A stretch of 51,243 nucleotides of DNA from Acidobacteriota bacterium (lineage in GTDB: Bacteria; Acidobacteriota; Thermoanaerobaculia; Multivoradales; JAHEKO01), in contig JAJCXP010000186.1 of assembly GCA_029263375.1 (NCBI GenBank), positions 1 through 51,243 of the forward strand. The letters run 5' to 3'. Below, piece by piece: positions 18,428-25,923 of this stretch (position 1 is the first letter of the stretch; the number at the start of each line of letters is the position of its first letter). Under the pieces are notes generated by a model that was not told where the DNA came from, ran no database searches, and saw only the letters and a program-made list of their open reading frames with translations. Position numbers and translations under genes: made by a program.

Positions 18428-19272
18428 AAGAAAGACTCCTTGACCACCACGACGTCGCCGTCGCGCATTGTCACGTCCGGGTCCTTGCCCGCGAGAATTC
18501 GCTTGAAGTTCACCTCGACCTCGTGGATCTCGTCGCCGTTTCCCTGGCGTCGGATACGGATCTTGGAAGTGGCTCTCTCGCTCAGTCCGCCGGCCTTGGC
18601 GATCACCCCGAGCAGGGTGGCCCGCTCGGTGCTCTTGAAGACCACAGCTCCGGGGGTCTCCACCTCGCCCAGGCAGAAGATGCTGATGTTCACCGCCGCC
18701 GGCACGTTGATCAGATCCGCGGCGTAGATCGGAATGTTGTAGCGCGCGTCGCCGCGCACCAGCAGCGAGTTGAGATCGACCGTCAGCTGGTCGGAGAGAC
18801 CGTTATCGGCCCGCCTCAGGACGTGCACGCGATTACCGTGGTTGTCGGTCAGCCCGCCCGCCGCGGTCAACGCTTCGAGCAGAGTCCAGCGCCCTGAGAG
18901 CTCGAGATTCCCCGGCGTCTTGACGGCGCCGATCACCGAGATCGGTTGCGAGCGGAACTCGCGGATACGGACGCTCACCGAGGCGCGTTGCAGGTAGGAT
19001 TCTTCGAGCTCGGCCTGGATCAGGGCGGCGGCCCGTTCTTCGGTCAAGCCGCGGAGCGAGAAGCTCCCCAAGAGGGGCAGATCGACGGTCCCGTCCTCTG
19101 TGACGCGGAGATCGACGTTGAGCGTCGGCTCCTCGAAGACGCGAATCTCCACGAGATCTTTGGGTCCTATCCGATAGCTCGAGGAATCGTCAGATTCCTG
19201 GCCGCCGGAGGCGGCCGTCAAGAGGGCGAACAGGCCCAGTGCGGTAGCGCTGGCAGCGTACTTTAGCCTCAC
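18424..19272 (-). CDS. Wza-like outer-membrane polysaccharide export protein
   Basis: About 282 residues. After a signal-like hydrophobic segment come the Poly_export domain (YRIGPKDLVEIRVFEEP, GTVDLPLLGSF) and two SLBB beta-grasp units starting near ISVIGAVKTPGNLEL and IFCLGEVETPGAVVF. The family forms the outer-membrane channel for capsule or exopolysaccharide. No lipobox cysteine is visible at the end of the signal segment, unlike E. coli Wza, and the protein is shorter, as in many non-enterobacterial homologues. The GTG at 19272 is preferred because the signal segment follows directly; a GTG at 19323 is possible. It is the promoter-proximal gene of this export block. Confidence 0.9.
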   Translation of the reverse strand: MRLKYAASATALGLFALLTAASGGQESDDSSSYRIGPKDLVEIRVFEEPTLNVDLRVTEDGTVDLPLLGSFSLRGLTEERAAALIQAELEESYLQRASVSVRIREFRSQPISVIGAVKTPGNLELSGRWTLLEALTAAGGLTDNHGNRVHVLRRADNGLSDQLTVDLNSLLVRGDARYNIPIYAADLINVPAAVNISIFCLGEVETPGAVVFKSTERATLLGVIAKAGGLSERATSKIRIRRQGNGDEIHEVEVNFKRILAGKDPDVTMRDGDVVVVKESFF

Positions 19273-19391
19273 TTCGAGGACAGCGTAGCCGAAATTCCGG
19301 CGGCGCTCTGTGACCCAATACACTCGCGGGGAGGTTCCCTTCTCGAGCAGATCGGGAGCCGGTCGTGGCGATGGGATAGGCTGGCAAACCG

Positions 19392-20759
19392 ATGCCTAGC
19401 AGGTGGCCGAGCTGGCCGACCGTGGCGCTCGTCCTCCTACTGCTGTGGGCTCCGCTGCCCTTTGCCAGCGTGACCCCTTTTGGCCTTTTGGTGGTCCGCG
19501 CCGGGGCCTTCGCGGTGTTCGCTCTGTCGATCTGGAGCGAGCGACGTTCCTTCAGGTCGAGCGGCGTGGCGGCGCCGGTCACCGCCTTGGTAGCGATTGC
19601 GGCTCTCGGGCTGCTCCAGACGGTGCCGCTACCGGCGCAGTGGGTGGCGTGGTTGTCTCCGGAGCGGCTGCGGTTGGCCACCGAAGCGGCGCGCGTGACC
19701 GGGGCCTCCGCGGTCGCGACACCGCTTTCGCTCACGCCGTCACAGACGTTGTCGACGGCCCTCAGCTTCCTGGCAATCGCCGCCATCCTCGGTGCCGCCG
19801 CGATCCTGGGTGGCGATCGGCGGAACCGGCGTTGGCTGCTTGGTGCGATCCTGGTGGCGGCGCTGTTCCAGCTGCTCTACGGCTTGCGACATCTGGCGGC
19901 GGGCTCGACGGCGGTGTGGGGGATCGACGTCGGGCGTGATGGTTCGCGCCTGCGCGGCACGTTCGTCAATCCCGTGCACCTCGCGCCGTATCTCGAGATG
20001 GCGCTCGTGATCGCCTTCGCTCTCGCCTGGTGGGCGGTGCGGCGCGCGCGGCGCACCGAGATGCGGACGGAATGGCGCCTGGTGAGTGTGGCCGGACCGG
20101 TGCTGGTCTGGTTGACGCTCTTCGCCGGCCTGGCGCTGACCCGCTCGCGCGCGGGGCTGGTCGCGGCGGCTGTCGCGACTGTCGCCCAGGGGGTGATCCT
20201 GGCGGCGTATCACCGTCGCTGGCGTCTGCTGCCGGTCGGTGCGGCGGCGCTCGCGGCAGGTGTTGCGCTGGTGGCGTGGACCGGCCTCGAGCAGGGGCTC
20301 GGCCGGCTGCTGGGAACGTCGATCCACAGCGTCGCCGCGAGCGCCAGGGTCGATGTCTGGCGCGCCACGACGGAGCTCTGGGGTCGCTTTCCGCTCTTCG
20401 GCACCGGGCTCGGGAGCTTCGAGAGCACCTTTCCGATGGTCGAGAGCGAGCAGCTGGCGGTGGTCACCTGGGAGCATGCCCACAACGACTGGCTCGAGCT
20501 GGCCTCGACCGGCGGGGCACTGGCGGCGGCGCTGCTTCTGATCGGCTTGGTTGCTCTGTTCATCCGCCTCCACGCGTGCCTGATCACGAGCCACAGCCAG
20601 GAGGCTGCAGCTTCGGCCCTCGCCGGCCTGGGTGGCTTGATCGCGGTCGGGTTTCACGAGTTGGTCGACTTCGGGCTCACCCTGCCGGCCAACGCCCTCA
20701 CGCTCGCCGTGCTGCTCGGTGTCGCCGCCGCGACCGATCCAGCTCCTGGCTCAGAGTAG
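19392..20759 (+). CDS. O-antigen ligase/polymerase family membrane protein (Wzy_C)
   Basis: 455 residues with about twelve hydrophobic segments. The central part has the family pattern: GSRLRGTFVNPVHLAPYLEM, TRSRAGLVAAAVA and, in the large periplasmic loop, STFPMVESEQLAVVTWEHAHNDWLEL (read in two parts: STFPMVESEQ and WEHAHNDWLEL), whose H-N-D-W-L-E matches the conserved His-containing motif of O-antigen ligases. It would polymerise or transfer lipid-linked glycan in the periplasm. Divergent from Wza (119 nt apart) and convergent with the 543-residue protein gene, overlapping by 9 nt. With the Wzy-like gene at 6240-7565, one may be the polymerase and the other a ligase. Confidence 0.9.
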   Translation: MPSRWPSWPTVALVLLLLWAPLPFASVTPFGLLVVRAGAFAVFALSIWSERRSFRSSGVAAPVTALVAIAALGLLQTVPLPAQWVAWLSPERLRLATEAARVTGASAVATPLSLTPSQTLSTALSFLAIAAILGAAAILGGDRRNRRWLLGAILVAALFQLLYGLRHLAAGSTAVWGIDVGRDGSRLRGTFVNPVHLAPYLEMALVIAFALAWWAVRRARRTEMRTEWRLVSVAGPVLVWLTLFAGLALTRSRAGLVAAAVATVAQGVILAAYHRRWRLLPVGAAALAAGVALVAWTGLEQGLGRLLGTSIHSVAASARVDVWRATTELWGRFPLFGTGLGSFESTFPMVESEQLAVVTWEHAHNDWLELASTGGALAAALLLIGLVALFIRLHACLITSHSQEAAASALAGLGGLIAVGFHELVDFGLTLPANALTLAVLLGVAAATDPAPGSE

Positions 20760-22382
20760 CTGCACGGCTCCAGGGTGCACCGAGCCCCCGGTCTGGAAAC
20801 GGACCGCCAGACGACTGACCCCTGACGGGATCGGCGCCTCGATCCGCACGATGCCCGACGAGCGGGCGGTGCGATGGATCTCGAGCAGCTTGCCATTGAG
20901 AAAGATCTCGGCGACGCTGCCGCCCGGCGCCGCGCCGGTGATCTCCAGAGACAGGCCGGCGGCGGCGGTCGATGGCCAGATCTCGAGCTCGAAGCCGTCC
21001 TCGCGGCGCGTCCAGGCCGAGGCCGCCCAACTCGTGCGCCGCAAGCGCTCGAGCTCGGACTCGGTCCTGGCCAGGCGCTCGCTATCGTCGCCCGCCGCAG
21101 CCAGAGCGTGCACAGCGATCCAGTAGCGAGGGCGTTCGCGCCAGCTCGAAACCACGTTGGCGAGGCTGCTCTCGGCGGCCTCGAGCCGGTGGGCGCGCGT
21201 CTGGTGCTCGGCCTTGAGCAGGTGGTACGGAGCCCAGTCCTCGTGGGGACCGGTCGCGAAACGCCGCTCGATCAGCTCGGCCCGAGGCAGATCGCCGGCG
21301 ATCAGCGCCGCGAGCGCGCGCTGGTCCGCAGGGAGGTCCCCGGCCAGGCGGGCCAGGCGGCTGGTCGCGGCGGCATCGAACGGACACTTATCGCGGAGGC
21401 AGAGGTCGAACGACCAGTCGAGCCAGCCGGCAAAGGTCTCGGCCGAAGGGCTGCCGACCGGGCCGGGCGGCAGCAGCTCGATGATTCGTCGCAGGCTGGG
21501 AACGAAGTCGACGGAGCGCGGGATGCCCTGCGCCAGGGTCAGAAGCCGGCTGCGCGCCTGACGCTGCTCGCCGCCGTCGAGCTGCCGGGCGACTTCGTCG
21601 AGCGCGAGGTCGAGGTCCGTAGCCAGCGTCTCGTACCAGCGGCGCCGCGCCCGGACGTAGAGCTCCCAATCGTTGGCCGTCGAGAAGTGCTGCTGGAGGA
21701 TCTGCCAAGCCCACGGCCGCTCCGGAATCACTTCGAGAGCCCGCGAGCGCGAGGGCGCCACCCGCAGCCAATCGCGGATGAGTAGCTGGAAGGTCTGGCG
21801 GTCCTCGAAGGCGCGCCCGAGCAGGTCGACGGTCGTTGCCCGACGCTCTGCATCGAGGGACGCCCAGTTGCCGAGGTAGGCGGCGGCTAGAAATCGCGTC
21901 GGACCGGTCTGCGCCGGCGCCAGGTCGAGAGCCGCCGAGAGCGGCTGCTCCCAGCCCTCGCGGTCCGCCAGAAAGCGGGGATCCCGGTCGCGAAATCGGC
22001 TCAGGTAGGTTGCCCCGCCGAGCACCATCGGCGCTTGCCAGGAGGCCGGACGGAGCGGCCACGCTTCGCGGCCGATGGCTGCGGCCTCCTCGAGACGGGT
22101 GGCACTTCGCTCGAGCTCCAGGCGGGCGCGCTCCTCAGGAAGCCGGCCGATCCAGCTGCGATCGAGCTCGTCGTTGAGAAGCGCTTGGGCGACCTTCAGA
22201 TCTGCCGCCACCGGGTCGTAGCGCCGGCGGATCTCGGCGTCGAGCTCCGGGTAGCGCTCGCCGAGACTGTAGCGATCGATGCGCTCTCTCGCGCGCGCCT
22301 GGCCGGCGGCGTAGCTCTGATGGTCCAGCCACGCGAGCACGATGCCGGCGCTGCAGAGGGCGATGACGAGTGGTCTCTTCAA
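20751..22382 (-). CDS. Membrane-anchored or secreted helical-repeat protein of unknown function
   Basis: 543 residues. An N-terminal hydrophobic stretch (PLVIALCSAGIVLAWL) suggests a signal anchor. The body is alpha-helical and TPR-like, with repeats rich in Ala, Leu and Arg (ERARLELERSATRLEEAAAI, LEAAESSLANVVSSW). The last 90 residues look like a beta-sandwich (FELEIWPSTAAAGLSLEITG, VAEIFLNGKLLEIHRT), possibly a carbohydrate-binding or adhesive domain. The ATG overlaps the PqqD-like stop (ATGA), making it the last gene of the kinase-B2-B1 operon. Similar tetratricopeptide proteins follow O-antigen ligases in other bacteria, so it may serve the polysaccharide system instead of the peptide system. 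Confidence 0.68.
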   Translation of the reverse strand: MKRPLVIALCSAGIVLAWLDHQSYAAGQARARERIDRYSLGERYPELDAEIRRRYDPVAADLKVAQALLNDELDRSWIGRLPEERARLELERSATRLEEAAAIGREAWPLRPASWQAPMVLGGATYLSRFRDRDPRFLADREGWEQPLSAALDLAPAQTGPTRFLAAAYLGNWASLDAERRATTVDLLGRAFEDRQTFQLLIRDWLRVAPSRSRALEVIPERPWAWQILQQHFSTANDWELYVRARRRWYETLATDLDLALDEVARQLDGGEQRQARSRLLTLAQGIPRSVDFVPSLRRIIELLPPGPVGSPSAETFAGWLDWSFDLCLRDKCPFDAAATSRLARLAGDLPADQRALAALIAGDLPRAELIERRFATGPHEDWAPYHLLKAEHQTRAHRLEAAESSLANVVSSWRERPRYWIAVHALAAAGDDSERLARTESELERLRRTSWAASAWTRREDGFELEIWPSTAAAGLSLEITGAAPGGSVAEIFLNGKLLEIHRTARSSGIVRIEAPIPSGVSRLAVRFQTGGSVHPGAVQLL

Positions 22383-22669
22383 AGTGCTTCCGGGGGCCTC
22401 AGGTGGCGATCGAGCTGAGCCAGGAGATCGCGCAGATCGCTGTCGGCGACGTCGCGATCGACCTCGAACACCTCTACCAGCCGGCGCTCGAGGGTATCGA
22501 AGTCGCCGGCACCGCCGGCGATCTCTTCGAGCACGAACATGCCGGTTCGGTTGAGGCTCAACACCCGCATCGAGTGCAGGTCGAGCACCACGCCGGTGCC
22601 GTCGCTCAGAGTCTGCCGACTGTAGCGGTCCGACGCCAGCAGCTCAGCCAGCTCCCGCAGCGCACTCAC
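22379..22669 (-). CDS. PqqD-like RiPP recognition element (lasso B1-type / HPr-rel-A PqqD family)
   Basis: 96 residues. The sequence follows the PqqD pattern: an N-terminal strand pair (SDGTGVVLDLHSMRVLSLNR) followed by TGMFVLEEI, and a helix with VFEVDRDVADSDLRDLLAQL. Such domains bind the leader of a RiPP precursor and deliver it to the partner enzymes. The GTG start overlaps the B2 stop (GTGA) and its stop overlaps the next gene, so B2 and B1 are coupled. It could equally be named the PqqD member of the HPr-rel-A cassette found in exopolysaccharide loci; the adjacent B2 and the divergent asparagine-synthase homologue favour a lasso-type role. Confidence 0.82.
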   Translation of the reverse strand: MSALRELAELLASDRYSRQTLSDGTGVVLDLHSMRVLSLNRTGMFVLEEIAGGAGDFDTLERRLVEVFEVDRDVADSDLRDLLAQLDRHLRPPEAL

Positions 22670-23109
22670 GAGGGTGTGTGCAGCGGTACGGTCAGAACGG
22701 TCTCGAACAGGTCGCAGCCGGCGTCCGACGCGACCACCTCGCTGCCGTCGACGGTCAACCAGGCGTGTGCGTCGAGCAGGTCGCCGGTCGGCCAGGGTCG
22801 ATAGACCCCAATGCAGACCGCCACCTGGGCGTCGCCGCGGATCAGGCTACCGGCAACGAGCGCCCGTACCAGACAGGTGTCGAACCGTCCGAACAGCCGG
22901 CGACCGACGCGCCCTGCCCAACCGGCGGCCCAGATCGCGTCGAGGGGTGCGGCGTCGCCGAGGGTGGCTCGCGCTCGTGTGAGCCGGTCCTGGACCTCGG
23001 GCAGGGAGGCGCCGCGAGCGAGCGACTGCGCTTCGCCGTGCAGCCGCCAGGCCCCGACCAGCAGGCGGGCGCGCACGAAGGCGTGGTGGAGCCGGCCAGA
23101 ACGACTCAT
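22666..23109 (-). CDS. Lasso-peptide B2-type transglutaminase-like leader protease
   Basis: 147 residues, the usual length of stand-alone B2 proteins. Catalytic Cys79 lies in RFDTCLVRALVAGSLI, matching the C-L-x-R-A-L signature of lasso biosynthesis B2 proteins (Transglut_core3). His115 lies in DAHAWLTVDGSEV, and D121 or D129 would complete the triad. The family removes the leader from the precursor before ring closure. It starts 10 nt after the HprK-related kinase stop and overlaps the B1-like gene. No second protease-like domain or membrane segment is seen. Confidence 0.87.
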   Translation of the reverse strand: MSRSGRLHHAFVRARLLVGAWRLHGEAQSLARGASLPEVQDRLTRARATLGDAAPLDAIWAAGWAGRVGRRLFGRFDTCLVRALVAGSLIRGDAQVAVCIGVYRPWPTGDLLDAHAWLTVDGSEVVASDAGCDLFETVLTVPLHTPS

Positions 23110-23119
23110 GGTCAGGATC

Positions 23120-24094
23120 TTAGGGCAGTGCCGCGATGATCGCTGCGAGAGATTCCTCCGTCGCCTCGAGCAGTGACCGGTCGCACCGCAGCTCGATCGC
23201 GGGCAGTTCCTGGGCGAACGTCGTCATCAGACCGAGCAGTCGACGCTGTCGGTCCTCGAAGCGCGCGTCGGTCACGTAGAGGGCCGAGGTGCCGCTCAGG
23301 AGGGCGGCCAGAGCCTCGGCCTGGCTGAGCCGACGCACTTCGCGGCCGGGTCGGTCGAGGCTCGGTCGGAGCAGCACGACCAGGCAGTCGGGGTGCGCCG
23401 AGTTGGCGAACGCGTCCGGTCGGCTGTCGCGAACGAGCCGAATTCGACCCTCGGTTGCCGGCGATCGTGACAGGCCTCGGCTCTCGAGGGCTGGTAGGAG
23501 CGTCTCGGATCCCGGCCGCAGCCAGAGGTCGCGGCGGGCGGTCCGGACCAGGGGACGACCTTCGTCGAGCCCGAGCAGCAGGCTGTCGTCGGAGATCGCC
23601 CGGCCACCATGGGCGATGACGGCCGCGGTCAGCGTCGACTTGCCGGCGCCGCTGTCGCCGATCAGCAGCGGAGTGCGCTTGCCGAGGGTGAACGCCGCGG
23701 CGTGCAGGAAGCACTCGCCGCGCGCCGCGAGCGCGTGACCGAGCGCCGCTTCGAGCAGCGATTCGAGGCCTGCCGGCCGGCGCGCGAAATCGGGCTCGAT
23801 CTCGATTCTTGATCGCTGCCCGCCGGGGAAGAGGCGCACCCGTCCGGTGTCATTCTGGAGCCGTCCGGTCTCCCCGGACGGCACCCAGCGGACCGCGTAG
23901 CCCGGCTCCGATCCGACCTCGCCGGCGTTGTCCTCGAGCCGCCATTCGAGCGTGAACGGCGGTACACCGGACGCGCCCGATCCGCGCTCGGCCAGCCACC
24001 GGCGGGTCACGAGGTCGACGACCTCGTCCGGCACGCCGTCGAGCTGGATCACACTCTGAAGGGGCGGGAACCGGAGAGGGATGGGCTCGGACAC
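23120..24094 (-). CDS. HprK-related serine kinase (lasso kinase / HprK-related kinase A type)
   Basis: About 324 residues. The kinase core has the Walker A loop IGDSGAGKSTLTAAVIAHGG around residues 146-154, then AISDDSLLL, as in the HPr kinase/phosphorylase fold, preceded by GECFLHAAAFTLG. Long N-terminal part without the HprK N-domain. In paeninodin-type clusters such kinases phosphorylate the C-terminal Ser of a lasso precursor; other homologues form the uncharacterised HPr-rel-A cassette. First gene of the operon with B2, B1 and the 543-residue protein; it is divergent from the asparagine-synthase homologue (41 nt between). The GTG start at 24094 is tentative: upstream frame extension to 24202 has no homology-like features. 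Confidence 0.82.
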   Translation of the reverse strand: MSEPIPLRFPPLQSVIQLDGVPDEVVDLVTRRWLAERGSGASGVPPFTLEWRLEDNAGEVGSEPGYAVRWVPSGETGRLQNDTGRVRLFPGGQRSRIEIEPDFARRPAGLESLLEAALGHALAARGECFLHAAAFTLGKRTPLLIGDSGAGKSTLTAAVIAHGGRAISDDSLLLGLDEGRPLVRTARRDLWLRPGSETLLPALESRGLSRSPATEGRIRLVRDSRPDAFANSAHPDCLVVLLRPSLDRPGREVRRLSQAEALAALLSGTSALYVTDARFEDRQRRLLGLMTTFAQELPAIELRCDRSLLEATEESLAAIIAALP

Positions 24095-24135
24095 CTCCTG
24101 AGTGTATTCGAGGGCGATAGAGTGGCTGCGGCTGA

Positions 24136-25923
24136 ATGAGTGCCCTTGCCGCCATCTTCCGCCGCGACGGCGATCGGATCTCCGAGCGCACGCTCGCGGC
24201 AATCGTCGAGCGGCTTCGTCATCGTGGCCCGGATGGAGACGATCGTTGGATCGAGGGTGCGGTGGGGCTGGCGCATCTGCACCGCTGGGTGACCCCCGAG
24301 GAGGTGGGCGAGCGCCAGCCGGTGCAAGCGGGCGATCGGGTGCTGGTGTTCGATGGGCGCCTCGATAACCGGGGCGAGCTGATCTCGATGCTCGGTCTCG
24401 GCGGCGGAGCAGCCGGCGCGAGCGACGCCGAGCTCGTCCTGGCCGCCCACGAAGCCTGGGGAGGCGGCTGCTGCGCCCGCCTGGTCGGGCCGTTCGCGCT
24501 TGCGCTCCATGACCAGTCGACAGGGCGAGGTCTCATCGCCCGTGACGCTCTCGGCGACCGCACGCTCTTCTACGCCGATCTGGGTGACGAGTTCGTGGTC
24601 GCCTCGGAGGAAGCGAGCCTGCTGGCTCATCCGCGCGTCTCGGACGCTCTCGACGACACTCGGATGGTGGCCTACTTCGGCGGCGAGGTGCCGGCCGACG
24701 GCTCGACGTTCTTTGAAGACGTGCGCGAGCTCGCTCCCGGCTGCCTGCTGCGGATCGGCGCCGACGCCGCGGGGCCCGAGCGGTTCTGGTCGCCGCCCGC
24801 CGCCACGGCGCCCGGGACGGACGACGAAGGCGAGCTGGCCGAGAGGTACCGTGAGCTGCTCGGACTCGCCGTCTCCAGTCGCCTCCGCTCACCCCACCCG
24901 GCGGCGGTGCTGATGAGCGGCGGACTCGATTCGACCTCTCTTGCCGCCCTGGCGACCGAGAACGGGGCAGCGCGGGGTGAAGACGGCGCAGTTCGGGCGG
25001 TCTCCTGGGTCTTCGATTCGCTGCCCGAGTGTGACGAGCGCGCCTACATCGGTCCGGTGGTCGATCGCCTGGGACTGGCCTCGCGTCTGGTGGTCGCGGA
25101 CCGGCTCACCCCGACGCCGGACTGCGAGGAGCTGTGCGTCAACCCGGCAGGGCCCGAGGAGAGCCCCTACCGGCGGCTGAAAGCGGGTGCCTACCGGGTG
25201 GCGTCGGAATGGGGGAGCAGCGCCCTGCTCACCGGCGGCTCGGCCGACGCTCTCTACGCGGGATTCGAGCGTTGGGCGATCGATCTCATTCGATCGGGGC
25301 GGCCGGTGCGAGCACTCGCCGAGGTGCTCGCGGACGTCGGGCAGTTCGGGGTGCGGACCGGCCTTCGTCGAGCAGGGCTCGGTCGCGCGGCCAGTCGCAG
25401 GGCTCCGAGGTGGATGACCCCCGGGGCGGGAGAGCGGTGGCGGGAGGCGGTATCGGGGACCGGGTCCGATAGGAACCGGCGGCAGAACGCCGTCGCCGGA
25501 CCGCGCGCGGCGCGCAGCATCTCGCTCGAGGTCTTCCATGCCGCTCGTTGTGGCGTCGATCTGCGCCACCCCTACCGCGATCTGCGCCTGGTCGAGTTCA
25601 TGCTGTCGCTGCCGGCCTACCACCTCTACCGGCAGGGGCGGTTCAAGGTGCTCGCCCGCCACGCACTCGCCGGTCGCCTGCCCGAGAGCGTCCTCGGGCG
25701 CACCCAACCGACCCTCCTGACCCCACTCTTCGAGCGTGCGCTGCGCGGCGAGAATCGTCAGGCCTGGCGGCGATTGCTCGATGCCAGCGATGCGGTCTGG
25801 CCGCGCTACGTCCGTCGCGACTGGATCGAGGCGGCGCTCGAGCGCTCGGCCGGTCCGGCCGGTGACGTAGCGCTCTGGAACTGCGTCGCCTTCGAGCTCT
25901 GGTGGCGGCGCTTCAGTCGATGA
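24136..25923 (+). CDS. Asparagine-synthase homologue lacking Cys2, lasso-type macrolactam synthetase candidate
   Basis: 595 residues with both AsnB domains. The N-terminal glutaminase-like domain keeps RHRGPDGDD (residues 29-36) and FDGRLDNRGEL, but residue 2 is Ser, so the nucleophilic Cys needed for glutamine hydrolysis is absent. The C-terminal synthetase domain has the PP-loop SGGLDSTS at residues 261-268 and later conserved LRHPYRDLRLVEFML. In lasso clusters such C proteins adenylate an Asp/Glu side chain and close the isopeptide ring. No good Shine-Dalgarno is visible; the alternative is an AsnB-like amidotransferase acting on a sugar acid. It overlaps the convergent C25 gene by 11 nt. 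Confidence 0.85.
   Translation: MSALAAIFRRDGDRISERTLAAIVERLRHRGPDGDDRWIEGAVGLAHLHRWVTPEEVGERQPVQAGDRVLVFDGRLDNRGELISMLGLGGGAAGASDAELVLAAHEAWGGGCCARLVGPFALALHDQSTGRGLIARDALGDRTLFYADLGDEFVVASEEASLLAHPRVSDALDDTRMVAYFGGEVPADGSTFFEDVRELAPGCLLRIGADAAGPERFWSPPAATAPGTDDEGELAERYRELLGLAVSSRLRSPHPAAVLMSGGLDSTSLAALATENGAARGEDGAVRAVSWVFDSLPECDERAYIGPVVDRLGLASRLVVADRLTPTPDCEELCVNPAGPEESPYRRLKAGAYRVASEWGSSALLTGGSADALYAGFERWAIDLIRSGRPVRALAEVLADVGQFGVRTGLRRAGLGRAASRRAPRWMTPGAGERWREAVSGTGSDRNRRQNAVAGPRAARSISLEVFHAARCGVDLRHPYRDLRLVEFMLSLPAYHLYRQGRFKVLARHALAGRLPESVLGRTQPTLLTPLFERALRGENRQAWRRLLDASDAVWPRYVRRDWIEAALERSAGPAGDVALWNCVAFELWWRRFSR

Noticed and set aside
22379-24094. Simple pyrroloquinoline quinone (PQQ) locus, suggested by the PqqD-like protein
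   Set aside because: No PqqA, PqqB, PqqC or PqqE-like gene is present; the partners are B2- and kinase-type.
25913-25923. Possible fusion of the asparagine synthase with the C25 gene
   Set aside because: They are on opposite strands and overlap by only 11 nt at their 3' ends.
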